This document shows, piece after piece, positions 27,162 to 35,936 of a DNA stretch of 64,000 bases; positions within the stretch are counted from its first letter, which is position 1, and every line of letters begins with the position of its first letter. The notes beneath the pieces were generated by a model, which ran no database searches, had not been told where the DNA came from, and saw nothing but the letters and a program-made list of their open reading frames with translations. The DNA is taken from positions 248,001 to 312,000 of the forward strand of contig JBDVBY010000001.1 of the NCBI GenBank assembly GCA_039942715.1, written 5' to 3'. This stretch comes from JABDJX01 sp039942715 (GTDB lineage Bacteria > Pseudomonadota > Alphaproteobacteria > Rhodobacterales > Rhodobacteraceae). Made by a program: the position numbers and the translations under genes.

Positions 27162-28343
27162 TTAGGACGTCAGCTCGTATGCGCGCTCGCCATGTTGGGC
27201 CAGATCAAGCCCGGTTGTTTCGTCTTCTTCTGACACGCGCAGCGGGAAGATCGCCTTAACAATCAGAACAAGAACAACCGTAACAACGACCGTAAACACT
27301 CCAACCACAACAAGGCTGCCCAATTGAGCAACAAGGCTGCCGTAGCCAAAGATCGCAATCATGATCGTGCCGAAAATGCCGCCAACGCCGTGCACGGCGA
27401 ACACGTCCAGCGTGTCATCAATCTTGAGCACCTTGCGCACCACATTGACCGCTTCCTGACAAAGCACACCGGCCACAGCACCAATGATCAGCGCTTCAAC
27501 CGGACCAACAAAGCCACTTGCGGGCGTGATCGAAGCAAGACCTGCGATCGTGCCGGTGACCAAACCTACCAAGGAAGATTTGCCATACTTTAACTTTTCC
27601 CACAGCGCCCAAGTAAGCGAGGCGGTCGCGGCGGAAATATGCGTCACTGTCAGCGCCATTGCAGCACCGCCGTCGGCTGCCAATTGCGAGCCTCCGTTAA
27701 AGCCAAACCAGCCGACCCAAAGCATCGCAGCACCAATCATCACATAGCCTGGATTGTGCGGAGGCTTTGACGCATCGCGCCGCGCTCCCAACATCACAGC
27801 GATAACAAGCGCCGCGATTCCCGCAGTTTCGTGCACAACGATGCCGCCTGCAAAATCCATCACCGCTTCGCCAAAGAGCGGCGTGTCGCCAGCCAGCATA
27901 CCGCCACCCCATACCCAGTGCACAACAGGCGCGTAACACAACAGCATCCAAAGTCCCGAAAACAGCATCACAAAGCCAAAGTTGATCCTCTCGACATAGG
28001 CCCCGACAATCAGCGCCGGAGTGATAATGGCGAAGGTCATCTGGAAGGCAAAGAATAGAACTTCGGGAATGGTGCCTGACAGGCTGTCAACGGTGACGCC
28101 GGCGAGGAACATCTTGTCCAAACCGCCCCAATAGCCGCTTGTCCCACTGCCAAAGGCGATGGAATAGCCCACCGCGAGCCACAAAACACTCATCAGGCAC
28201 GCGATGCCATAACAGTGCATGAAGACCGACAGCACATTGCGTGCGCGCACAAGTCCGCCGTAAAAAAGTGCCAGTCCCGGCAGTGTCATAAACAGCACCA
28301 GCGCTGTTGCGACGATTATCCAAGCTGTGTCAGCCCCAACCAT
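27162..28343 (-). CDS. amt: Ammonium transporter
   Basis: A 393-residue inner-membrane ammonium channel with about 11 membrane segments. The pore histidines are in GIVVHETAGIAALV and AVHGVGGIFGT, and the conserved LFYGGLVRARNVLS follows the first segment. The start at 28343 has GAGGGGACATCTC as ribosome-binding site. A glnK/glnB PII gene, often coupled to amt, is not adjacent. In Rhodobacteraceae amt is usually controlled by NtrC; the ntr operon is 2 kb to the right. Confidence 0.93.
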   Translation of the reverse strand: MVGADTAWIIVATALVLFMTLPGLALFYGGLVRARNVLSVFMHCYGIACLMSVLWLAVGYSIAFGSGTSGYWGGLDKMFLAGVTVDSLSGTIPEVLFFAFQMTFAIITPALIVGAYVERINFGFVMLFSGLWMLLCYAPVVHWVWGGGMLAGDTPLFGEAVMDFAGGIVVHETAGIAALVIAVMLGARRDASKPPHNPGYVMIGAAMLWVGWFGFNGGSQLAADGGAAMALTVTHISAATASLTWALWEKLKYGKSSLVGLVTGTIAGLASITPASGFVGPVEALIIGAVAGVLCQEAVNVVRKVLKIDDTLDVFAVHGVGGIFGTIMIAIFGYGSLVAQLGSLVVVGVFTVVVTVVLVLIVKAIFPLRVSEEDETTGLDLAQHGERAYELTS

Positions 28344-28490
28344 GAGATGTCCCCTCGAAATTATGTTGAGCCTTGAAAACAGCAGTCAGCCTGCAGGGAA
28401 AAGTGGCGGTCGGGCTTTGGCTGCGTATTTTTGAGGCAGATTGTTAAATGCGGCAATATCGGGCGGTAAAAATCGGCCCATGCCTAATAT

Positions 28491-28967
28491 CTAAGCGGTT
28501 TTTAAAATCGCTTGTGCAACCAATTTAAGCGCATGATCTACGCTCGCCTTGCGGACCAATGCGCGCCCAAGTGCGCCAAATTCGACGGTTTCGCTTTGAG
28601 TCGGCCTATCTTTGATCGCAAGACCAAAACAGACGCGGCCCTCGGGTTTGTGGTCCGAACCACCGGGGCCTGCGATCCCAGTGACCGATACGGCGATCTC
28701 TGCTTCGCTATGCGTTAAAACGCCTATGGCCATGGCCTGCGCCACCTGTTCGGATACAGCGCCGTGGGCCTTTATCAAAGCTGGCGCAACACCCAACATT
28801 TGGGTTTTTGCCGCGTTGGAATAGGTGACAAATCCGCGCTCGAATACATCAGAGGACCCAGCGACTTCCGTGAGGGCCGCTGCGATAAGCCCGCCCGTGC
28901 AACTTTCGGCTGTGGCGATGCGGATGTTTTGGGCGCGCGCCAGTTCTAGAAGGGTTTCAGCGTTCAT
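28491..28967 (-). CDS. pncC: Nicotinamide-nucleotide amidase (CinA C-terminal domain protein)
   Basis: A 158-residue single-domain CinA_C protein that deamidates nicotinamide mononucleotide in NAD recycling. Signature segments are IATAESCTGGLIAAALTEV (catalytic Ser region), ERGFVTYSNAAKTQMLGV and VSVTGIAGPGGSDHKPEG. The N-terminal molybdopterin-binding-like domain of full CinA is absent. It is 11 bases downstream of pgpA in the run ispF-pgpA-pncC. Confidence 0.9.
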   Translation of the reverse strand: MNAETLLELARAQNIRIATAESCTGGLIAAALTEVAGSSDVFERGFVTYSNAAKTQMLGVAPALIKAHGAVSEQVAQAMAIGVLTHSEAEIAVSVTGIAGPGGSDHKPEGRVCFGLAIKDRPTQSETVEFGALGRALVRKASVDHALKLVAQAILKTA

Positions 28968-28978
28968 TTCGGACTCAC

Positions 28979-29488
28979 TCACGCCGGTGTCGGGAAGCTG
29001 GACAGCACCCAAGCATGCACCAGATAAGCTGTGATCATAACGCCAATGGCGGCAAAAACCCCGGCCCAAACATCATCGAGCATCACGCCAACCGCGTCGC
29101 CGCGCGCATCAACCCGCCCTATGATCCAAGGCTTCCAAATATCGAAGAGGCGGAATAGTGCAAAGGCAACGATCACGCCCGGCCAGAGGGCCTCGATGGG
29201 TTCACCAACGGCCCAAGCCCCATAAGAGACCGGCAAAATCGCAATCCACTGGCCTACGACCTCGTCAAGCACAATCCATCCGGGGTCATGATCATCACCC
29301 GATGCGGTCTCGATCTTTGTCGCTGAGACGCCGGCGAAGTAAAGCACCGCTGCCATAATCGCCAAAAGGATTGGGCCACCCAAAGTATGCACCACCCATG
29401 CGGCGGGCAGGGCGGCCAGAGAGCCCCATGTGCCGGGCGCAGGTTTCAAAAAGCCTGTGCCAAAAAAGCTAAGGAGAATCCGTCTCAT
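28979..29488 (-). CDS. pgpA: Phosphatidylglycerophosphatase A
   Basis: A 169-residue membrane phosphatase that converts phosphatidylglycerophosphate to phosphatidylglycerol. The PgpA signature GTGFLKPAPGTWGSLAALP lies near the N terminus, and DEVVGQWIA and FRLFDIWKPW carry the catalytic acidic residues. Three to four hydrophobic segments are seen. Its start overlaps the ispF stop (ATGA), showing translational coupling. Confidence 0.93.
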   Translation of the reverse strand: MRRILLSFFGTGFLKPAPGTWGSLAALPAAWVVHTLGGPILLAIMAAVLYFAGVSATKIETASGDDHDPGWIVLDEVVGQWIAILPVSYGAWAVGEPIEALWPGVIVAFALFRLFDIWKPWIIGRVDARGDAVGVMLDDVWAGVFAAIGVMITAYLVHAWVLSSFPTPA

Positions 29489-29964
29489 AGCGCCAAAAGA
29501 GCCGCTGTTGCGATGGCTGCAATGCCTTCCTTGCGCCCGGTAAAGCCTAGGCGTTCGGAGGTTGTGGCTTTAACACTGATCCGGTTTGCATCAATCGCAA
29601 TAATCTCGGCCAACCGCGCCTGCATCGCGCCAGCATGCGGTCCAATCTTGGGGGTTTCGCAGATCAACGTGCAATCGATGTTGGAAATCGTAAAGCCAGC
29701 GTCAGCGGCCAACGATACTGCGTGGCGCAAAAAGAGGGTGCTGTCAGCGCCCTTCCACTGCGGATCCGAAGGGGGGAAATGACGTCCGATGTCGCCTTCG
29801 GCCAAAGCGCCGTAAATCGCATCGGTGATCGCGTGCATTCCAACGTCAGCATCCGAGTGGCCAGACAAGCGCGCGTCATGAGGAATCGTGATGCCACACA
29901 GGATCACGTTATCGCCCGCCTCAAAGCGATGCACATCGAATCCATTGCCAAGTCGGATGTCCAT
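29485..29964 (-). CDS. ispF: 2-C-methyl-D-erythritol 2,4-cyclodiphosphate synthase
   Basis: A 159-residue enzyme of the non-mevalonate isoprenoid pathway. Key segments are GNGFDVHRF (zinc ligands), LSGHSDADVGMHAITDA and RHFPPSDPQWKGADS, and C-terminal KATTSERLGFTGRKEGI. It is a stand-alone IspF, not the IspDF fusion of many alphaproteobacteria; no ispD is in the window. I chose ATG 29964, where the motif begins. It is the first gene of ispF-pgpA-pncC and divergent from dusB. Confidence 0.95.
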   Translation of the reverse strand: MDIRLGNGFDVHRFEAGDNVILCGITIPHDARLSGHSDADVGMHAITDAIYGALAEGDIGRHFPPSDPQWKGADSTLFLRHAVSLAADAGFTISNIDCTLICETPKIGPHAGAMQARLAEIIAIDANRISVKATTSERLGFTGRKEGIAAIATAALLAL

Positions 29965-30149
29965 TTTTTCGATTTCTTTCTGTATTTGCGGCGCGCGCAA
30001 GGTCTACGGCGTGTAGATAGCGCTGACAATACAACCATTGCTGCTTGTTTTGCACAAAAATTAGGCATATGCCGTTTTGCGGTGCGACTTATGAGCGTTT
30101 CGCTTGGCTCCACCTTCTTGATCCCAGCCGTTTAGCTAAAGATTTGTGC

Positions 30150-31127
30150 ATGGCGATAATGCTCTCTGATATTTCTTTGGATCCGCCGGTGTTTCTGGCC
30201 CCAATGGCAGGAATCACGGATTTGCCGTTCCGCAAGCTTGTGGCGGCCTTCGGGGCGGGGCTTGTGGTCAGTGAAATGGTGGCCAGTCAGGAAATGGTGC
30301 AAGCCAAACCAGGGGTACGCGAACGTGCCGAGCTTGGGTTTGGAGAAAACGCCACATCCGTGCAGTTGGCGGGGCGCGATGCGCATTGGCTGGGCAAAGC
30401 GGCCGGGATCGTTGAGGCGAACGGAGCCAAGATTATCGACATCAACATGGGCTGCCCGGCCAAAAAGGTGACGGGCGGGCTATCAGGCTCGGCGTTGATG
30501 AAAACACCAGATCACGCACTAACATTGATCGAAGCTGTTGTGGGCGCGGTCAGTGTGCCGGTCACATTGAAGATGCGCCTTGGCTGGGACGACGATTGTC
30601 TGAACGCACCAGACATTGCAGCGCGCGCCGAAGCCGCAGGTGTGCAGATGATTACCGTGCACGGACGCACGCGCTGTCAGTTTTACAAAGGTCATGCTGA
30701 TTGGGCCGCGATCCGCGCTGTAAAAGAGGCTGTTTCGATCCCTGTGATTGCCAATGGCGACATCGTCACGGTGGCCGATGCGCGTGCAGCCCTAAAAGCC
30801 TCCGGTGCAGATGGCGTGATGATCGGGCGTGGCATTCAGGGCGCTCCATGGCGGGTGGCCGAGATCGCTGCCGCTTTGGGATGGGGCAAGTCGCCTGACA
30901 TCCCGCAAGGGCAGGATTTTCTGAATATGGTGCGCGGGCATTATGAGGACACTTTGGCGTTTTATGGCGATGTCCTAGGTGCACGGGTGATCCGCAAACA
31001 TCTTGGCTGGTATATGGAGCGCGTCGGCACTCCCGGCGATTTACGCCGCTGTATCTTGACCGGTGCCCCTGATGAAGTGCGTAGCGCGTTGCCTGATGCT
31101 TTGTTGTTCGAAAAGGCGGCGGCATGA
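30150..31127 (+). CDS. dusB: tRNA-dihydrouridine synthase DusB (NifR3)
   Basis: A 325-residue FMN-dependent enzyme reducing uridine in tRNA. Segments seen are FLAPMAGITDLPFRKLV, the catalytic INMGCPAKKVTGG with its cysteine, ITVHGRTRCQFYKGHADW, and VIANGDIVTVADA. It was first named nifR3 in Rhodobacter because it precedes ntrBC, exactly the order here. ATG 30150 was chosen; ATG 30159 and the frame open to 30045 are alternatives. It overlaps ntrB as ATGA. Confidence 0.94.
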   Translation: MAIMLSDISLDPPVFLAPMAGITDLPFRKLVAAFGAGLVVSEMVASQEMVQAKPGVRERAELGFGENATSVQLAGRDAHWLGKAAGIVEANGAKIIDINMGCPAKKVTGGLSGSALMKTPDHALTLIEAVVGAVSVPVTLKMRLGWDDDCLNAPDIAARAEAAGVQMITVHGRTRCQFYKGHADWAAIRAVKEAVSIPVIANGDIVTVADARAALKASGADGVMIGRGIQGAPWRVAEIAAALGWGKSPDIPQGQDFLNMVRGHYEDTLAFYGDVLGARVIRKHLGWYMERVGTPGDLRRCILTGAPDEVRSALPDALLFEKAAA

Positions 31128-32206
31128 CGGCGTTCGAGGAAAACCTATGGCTGTCTTTGCCAGTGCCCGGCTTTGTGATGGACGAGGAAAATAGGATCGC
31201 CGAGGTGAACCCGGCGGCTGAGAATTTCTTGAATGCCTCTGTGCGGCAATTGCGCGGCACACCAGTGTTTGACGCAATCGCAATTGATGCGCCCCTTGAT
31301 GATCAGATCGACCGGGTGCGCTCGAACCAAGCCTCGCTTTATTTGCACAACGTCGATGTGGGCGGGGGCGGCATTCCATCGTCCAATTGCAACATTCAGA
31401 TCGCTCCCATGGCCCATATGCAAGGCTATGTTCTTATGCTCATCGAGCCGCGCATGTTGGCGGAAAAGCTTGGGCGCTCGCTTTCTGCCAAATCGGCGGC
31501 GAAATCCGCGATTGGCATGGCCGAAATGCTGGCCCACGAGATCAAAAATCCGCTGGCTGGCATCATTGGGGCCTCTCAGCTGTTGAGCATGAACCTATCG
31601 GTCGAAGATCAAGAGCTGACCGATCTGATCGTCAGTGAAAGTCGCCGCATCGTCGCGCTGCTGGAACAGGTCGAGCAGTTTGGCAATATCCGCTCGCCTG
31701 AACGCAAAGCGGTGAACATTCACGACCTGTTGGATCGTGCGCGCAAGTCTGCCGCTGTCGGTTTTGCCGCGCACATGCAGATTGTCGAAGAATACGACCC
31801 CTCGCTGCCGCCCACGTGGGTGGATGGGGATCAGATGCTTCAGGTGTTTTTGAACCTGATCAAGAATGCGGCAGAGGCGAGCAAAGGTGCAAAAGGAACG
31901 ATCAAGTTGCGCACCTTCTATGACATGTCGATCCGGCTACGGCGTAAGGGGGGCTCTGCCTTCATGCCGTTGAACGTCGAAATCATCGACGATGGTCCCG
32001 GATTGCCGGAAGACATCGCGGCTGAAGCGTTCGAGCCATTTGTTTCTGGACGTGAAAACGGGACAGGTCTCGGTCTCGCCCTAGTTTCCAAAATAATCTC
32101 TGACCATGACGGTTGGATCAGCGTTGATAGTGCGCCCGGGCGCACTGTTTTTCGAATTTCCCTGCCGATGGTGCCGCAAGCGGCGCAGGCAGACAACGGA
32201 GGATAA
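31124..32206 (+). CDS. ntrB: Nitrogen regulation sensor kinase NtrB
   Basis: A 360-residue cytoplasmic histidine kinase. A PAS domain occupies residues about 5-115 (PVPGFVMDEENRIAEVNPAAE). The phospho-acceptor box is MLAHEIKNPLAGIIGASQLL (His138). The ATPase domain shows FLNLIKNAAEASKG, EIIDDGPGLPEDI and ENGTGLGLALVSKI. NtrB, under PII control, phosphorylates NtrC when nitrogen is limiting. It overlaps dusB and is followed by ntrC after 3 bases. Confidence 0.95.
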   Translation: MTAFEENLWLSLPVPGFVMDEENRIAEVNPAAENFLNASVRQLRGTPVFDAIAIDAPLDDQIDRVRSNQASLYLHNVDVGGGGIPSSNCNIQIAPMAHMQGYVLMLIEPRMLAEKLGRSLSAKSAAKSAIGMAEMLAHEIKNPLAGIIGASQLLSMNLSVEDQELTDLIVSESRRIVALLEQVEQFGNIRSPERKAVNIHDLLDRARKSAAVGFAAHMQIVEEYDPSLPPTWVDGDQMLQVFLNLIKNAAEASKGAKGTIKLRTFYDMSIRLRRKGGSAFMPLNVEIIDDGPGLPEDIAAEAFEPFVSGRENGTGLGLALVSKIISDHDGWISVDSAPGRTVFRISLPMVPQAAQADNGG

Positions 32207-32209
32207 GCC

Positions 32210-33574
32210 ATGGATGGAACCATTCTGGTGGCAGACGACGACCGTACAATCCGAACGGTTTTGACTCAGGCCTTGGTCAGGGCAGGGTGCAAAGTGCACG
32301 CTACATCGTCGCTTGTTACGCTGATGCGTTGGGTAGATGAGGGCAAAGGCGATTTGGTGATCACAGACGTGATGATGCCCGATGGCAATGGTTTGGAAAT
32401 GCTGCCGAAGATTTCCGAAGTGCGTCCCGGCTTGCCGGTGATTGTGATCTCGGCACAAAATACCATCGTCACGGCCATTCAGGCAACCGAGGCGGAGGCC
32501 TATGATTACTTGCCTAAGCCATTTGATCTGCCGGACCTGATGAAACGCTCGGCCCGTGCTTTGGAAGTCAAACGTCACACGCCAAGTCCGCGCGCCGAGG
32601 TGTCTGACACGGCTGCTGATGATTTGCCGCTTGTCGGACGTACGCAATCGATGCAGGCGCTTTATCGTCTGATTGCCCGTGTGATGAACGCTGACTTGCC
32701 AGTGCTGATCACCGGCGAAAGTGGCACTGGCAAATCGCTCATTGCGCGCGCCATCCATGACCTTTCGGATCGCCGCAATTTGCCGTTTGTGGTCGCCACG
32801 GCGGCCGATCTGGCCGCGATGGATGGTCCGGCCACCCTGATCAGTCGTGTGCGAAATGGCACGCTGATGTTTGACGAGGTGGCAGACCTAAGCGAGGACG
32901 CCCAGTCGCGTATTGTGCGCATGCTTGACAGTTTTTCGGACGGAGGCCCGCGTGTGATCGCGTCAAGCCAAGCCGATCTGGCCGATAAGCTAGAGGGCGG
33001 GACGTTTCGCCAAGACCTGTTTTATCGATTAAGCGGTGTGACGCTTGCGGTGCCGTCGTTGCGCGAACGTGTCGAAGACATTGCTCTTTTGACCGAACAC
33101 TTCGTCGCCCGCGCCGAGCGCGACGGACTGCCTGTGCGCCACTTTGAAGACGAGGCGATGGATATGATCCGCGCCTATTCCTGGCCCGGCAATGTGCGCC
33201 AGCTGGAAAACGCGGTACGCCGTTTGTCGCTTACAGGCGGTGAGGATCGCGTGGGTCAGGGAGAGGTCGAACTGGTGTTGGGCACCCAACCCGCCGTTGA
33301 ACCTCTTGCGGGCAGTGATGCAGACCGTCTCTCAGGATCAATTTCCAAACATCTGCGCCGCTATTTCGATCTGCACGGAGGCCAGTTGCCTGCCCCCGGT
33401 CTTTATCAGCGGATCCTGCGCGAGGTAGAGTTGCCGTTGATTGAAATAGCTTTAGAGGCTACCGGCGGTAATCAAGCAAAGTGCGCCGACCTTTTGGGGA
33501 TTAATCGGAATACGCTGAGAAAGAAGATCACGGAACTCGATATCCACGTGACACGGCGGCGCAAATTGATGTAA
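32210..33574 (+). CDS. ntrC: Nitrogen regulation response regulator NtrC lacking the GAFTGA loop
   Basis: A 454-residue regulator. The receiver has the phospho-acceptor Asp53 in LVITDVMMPDG. The AAA+ domain has Walker A TGESGTGKS and a degenerate Walker B LMFDEVADL. Between the two, the segment is short (ATAADLAAMDGPATLISRV) and the GAFTGA loop that contacts sigma-54 is missing. A Fis-type DNA-binding domain ends the protein (CADLLGINRNTLRKKI). Rhodobacter capsulatus NtrC has the same deletion and activates sigma-70 promoters, so this protein probably does too. It sits directly after ntrB. Confidence 0.95.
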   Translation: MDGTILVADDDRTIRTVLTQALVRAGCKVHATSSLVTLMRWVDEGKGDLVITDVMMPDGNGLEMLPKISEVRPGLPVIVISAQNTIVTAIQATEAEAYDYLPKPFDLPDLMKRSARALEVKRHTPSPRAEVSDTAADDLPLVGRTQSMQALYRLIARVMNADLPVLITGESGTGKSLIARAIHDLSDRRNLPFVVATAADLAAMDGPATLISRVRNGTLMFDEVADLSEDAQSRIVRMLDSFSDGGPRVIASSQADLADKLEGGTFRQDLFYRLSGVTLAVPSLRERVEDIALLTEHFVARAERDGLPVRHFEDEAMDMIRAYSWPGNVRQLENAVRRLSLTGGEDRVGQGEVELVLGTQPAVEPLAGSDADRLSGSISKHLRRYFDLHGGQLPAPGLYQRILREVELPLIEIALEATGGNQAKCADLLGINRNTLRKKITELDIHVTRRRKLM

Positions 33575-33676
33575 AACCGCAACAGAGTAGTGGCCAATCC
33601 GCGACTGTGGGAAAATGGTCATAATAAAAAGGCGGTCGTCGCAGATGCGGCACAATACATTGAAAGCTAATCCGTG

Positions 33677-35920
33677 ATGGGTCGCTCACGGACAGCTACA
33701 TGGGAAAAGTTCAGTCGTATCAGGCGGCTACGTCGTTTTCAAAATGCGGCAACCCTTGGGTTGGTCATTTTGGGGCCGGTGCTTGCTTTCGTCACTTTCA
33801 GTGTTCTTGGACCGCTTGATCGCACCACACCGCCACTCACGCTCCGACTCGTTTTGCTGGCCGACCTTGTTTACATTCTGGTTGTTGCAGCACTCGTTTT
33901 GATGCGTATCGCCTCGATGGTGTCCGCGCGGCGCGCAAAGTCGGCAGGTTCTCGCCTGCACCTGCGCCTTTCCGGCGTCTTCGCAATCATCGCTTTGATC
34001 CCCACTGTGATCGTCGCCATTTTTGCCGGGATCACGATCAATGTTGGCCTTGAGGGGTGGTTTTCGGATCGTGTGCGCGGCGTTGTGGGCGCATCGCTTT
34101 CAGCAGCCGAAGCTTATCAGCAAGATCAGCGCAATGATTTGACCGAAGATGCCGTTGCGCTGGCCGAGTTGCTGAACTCTGCGCGCGAGCGCAACAGCTT
34201 TGTCTCTGACGGCGAACTGCGTCAGGTGTTGGGGCAAGGGCAGGGGCTTGTGCAGCGTGGTTTGCGCGAGGCTTACATCATTGATGGAACTTCGCAGATC
34301 CGCGCGCGCGGCGAGCGTTCCTACCTGTTTGATTTTGAGCAACCGGATCTGGACGAGATGTCGCGTGCCTCTAGCGGCGAAGTGGTGATCATCGAAGATC
34401 TCGAGGTCGATGAGTTTCGCGCTCTTTTACGGCTAAGCGCCTATCCCGACAGGTTTTTGTACGTCTCGCGCACCGTGGATGGCGATATCTTGTTCCTGTT
34501 GGACGACGCGGCACAAACCGCCCAGCTTTACCGACAACTAGAAGCCGAGCGCGGACGTTTGGTGTTTGAATTTGGTCTGCTTTACCTCGGGTTCGCGGTG
34601 ATTTTGATTTTGGCGTCGGTTTGGCTTGGTCTCTGGTTTGCCGAACGCCTTTCAAAACCGGTTGGGCGATTGGCGGGGGCTGCGCAACGAGTCGGCGCCG
34701 GAGATTTGGACGTGCAAGTACGCGAAGAACCCGGCGATGATGAAATCGCCATGCTGGGGCGGCTTTTCAACCAAATGACACGCCAATTGAAGGGCCAGCG
34801 TGACACGCTGTTAACGACAACCGAGCAGATTGAGAGGCGACGCCGCTTGTTTGATTCGGTGCTCTCCTCGGTCACGGCGGGCGTGATCGGGCTTGATCGG
34901 GACGGAATGGTAACCTTTGTGAACCGCGCTGCAGAGCGCATTTTGAAAGTGGACCCGGATGTGTTGGCGGAACCTTTGGATGTTGTTGTGCCGGAGTTCG
35001 GACCGCTACTGACGCAATTGCGCTCCTCGAACGCGAGCACTGAACAAGACGAAGTTCGGGTCAGTCGCGCAGGCGTAGCGGAAACGCTTTTGGTTCGGAT
35101 TGCCACGCGCGGTGAAAACGAAGGCTATGTAATTGCCTTTGATGACGTGACCGATCTTGTAACCGCGCAGCGCATGGCGGCTTGGGGTGACGTGGCCCGC
35201 CGCATTGCTCATGAAATCAAAAACCCGCTCACGCCGATCCAGCTTTCGGCCGGACGGATCAAACGCAAATTTCGCGAAGCGGCAGGAGATGAGGCCGAGG
35301 CGTTGGATCAGATGACCGACGTGATTGTGCGCAAAACCGAAGACTTGCGGCGCATCGTCGATGAATTCTCGAAATTTGCAAGGATGCCCGAGCCGGACAC
35401 CAGCGTTCAGGATTTGACGCTTTTGGTTAAGGACGCTGTTACTCTTCAGGAGGCGAGCGCGTCTAACGTTGAATTAACATCAAGCATTCCTGAGGTGCCG
35501 GTATGGGTGAATCTTGATACGACGATGATCGGTCAGGCGTTGACGAATTTAGTGAAGAACGCCGGAGAGGCAATTGAAAGTGCGCGAGAAAAGGGGGGGC
35601 TACCCGAGGATTATTCGGCGCGTATCGATATTTCACTTACGGCTGATAGTGAAACCGCGCTGATCCTTATTTCCGACAATGGCGTCGGTCTTCCCGAAGA
35701 TCGATCGCGCCTTTTCGAGCCCTACGTGACGACCCGCTCTGAGGGTACAGGGCTTGGATTGCCAATTGTGAAAAAGATAATCGAAGAACACGGCGGAAGT
35801 CTTGTTCTGAAAGACGCCGAACCGCTTGACGGGTCGGGACATATTGGCGCGTGCGCCGAAATCAAAGTGCCGCTTGCGGCGCCAAACGAACTGAGCCGCG
35901 ACATTAAAGTTGCGGAATAA
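33677..35920 (+). CDS. ntrY: Nitrogen regulation sensor kinase NtrY
   Basis: A 747-residue membrane histidine kinase. Four hydrophobic segments lie in the N-terminal half, including LGLVILGPVLAFVTFSVL, LVLLADLVYILVVAALVLM, and GLLYLGFAVILILASVWL; the last two bound a periplasmic sensor region. HAMP (LSKPVGRLAGAAQRVGAGDL) and PAS (VTAGVIGLDRDGMVTFVNRA) follow. The phospho-acceptor box is ARRIAHEIKNPLTPIQLSAG. The ATPase domain has LTNLVKNAGEAIES and EGTGLGLPIVKKI. A GTG at 33674 directly precedes the chosen ATG. It pairs with NtrX 16 bases downstream. The 100-base gap after ntrC may hold a separate promoter. Confidence 0.94.
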   Translation: MGRSRTATWEKFSRIRRLRRFQNAATLGLVILGPVLAFVTFSVLGPLDRTTPPLTLRLVLLADLVYILVVAALVLMRIASMVSARRAKSAGSRLHLRLSGVFAIIALIPTVIVAIFAGITINVGLEGWFSDRVRGVVGASLSAAEAYQQDQRNDLTEDAVALAELLNSARERNSFVSDGELRQVLGQGQGLVQRGLREAYIIDGTSQIRARGERSYLFDFEQPDLDEMSRASSGEVVIIEDLEVDEFRALLRLSAYPDRFLYVSRTVDGDILFLLDDAAQTAQLYRQLEAERGRLVFEFGLLYLGFAVILILASVWLGLWFAERLSKPVGRLAGAAQRVGAGDLDVQVREEPGDDEIAMLGRLFNQMTRQLKGQRDTLLTTTEQIERRRRLFDSVLSSVTAGVIGLDRDGMVTFVNRAAERILKVDPDVLAEPLDVVVPEFGPLLTQLRSSNASTEQDEVRVSRAGVAETLLVRIATRGENEGYVIAFDDVTDLVTAQRMAAWGDVARRIAHEIKNPLTPIQLSAGRIKRKFREAAGDEAEALDQMTDVIVRKTEDLRRIVDEFSKFARMPEPDTSVQDLTLLVKDAVTLQEASASNVELTSSIPEVPVWVNLDTTMIGQALTNLVKNAGEAIESAREKGGLPEDYSARIDISLTADSETALILISDNGVGLPEDRSRLFEPYVTTRSEGTGLGLPIVKKIIEEHGGSLVLKDAEPLDGSGHIGACAEIKVPLAAPNELSRDIKVAE

Positions 35921-35936
35921 AAGGAGAATTTCTTCG

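Noticed and set aside
29485..29964. Loss of ispD as something unusual
   Set aside because: Separate ispD and ispF genes are common; ispD may lie elsewhere.
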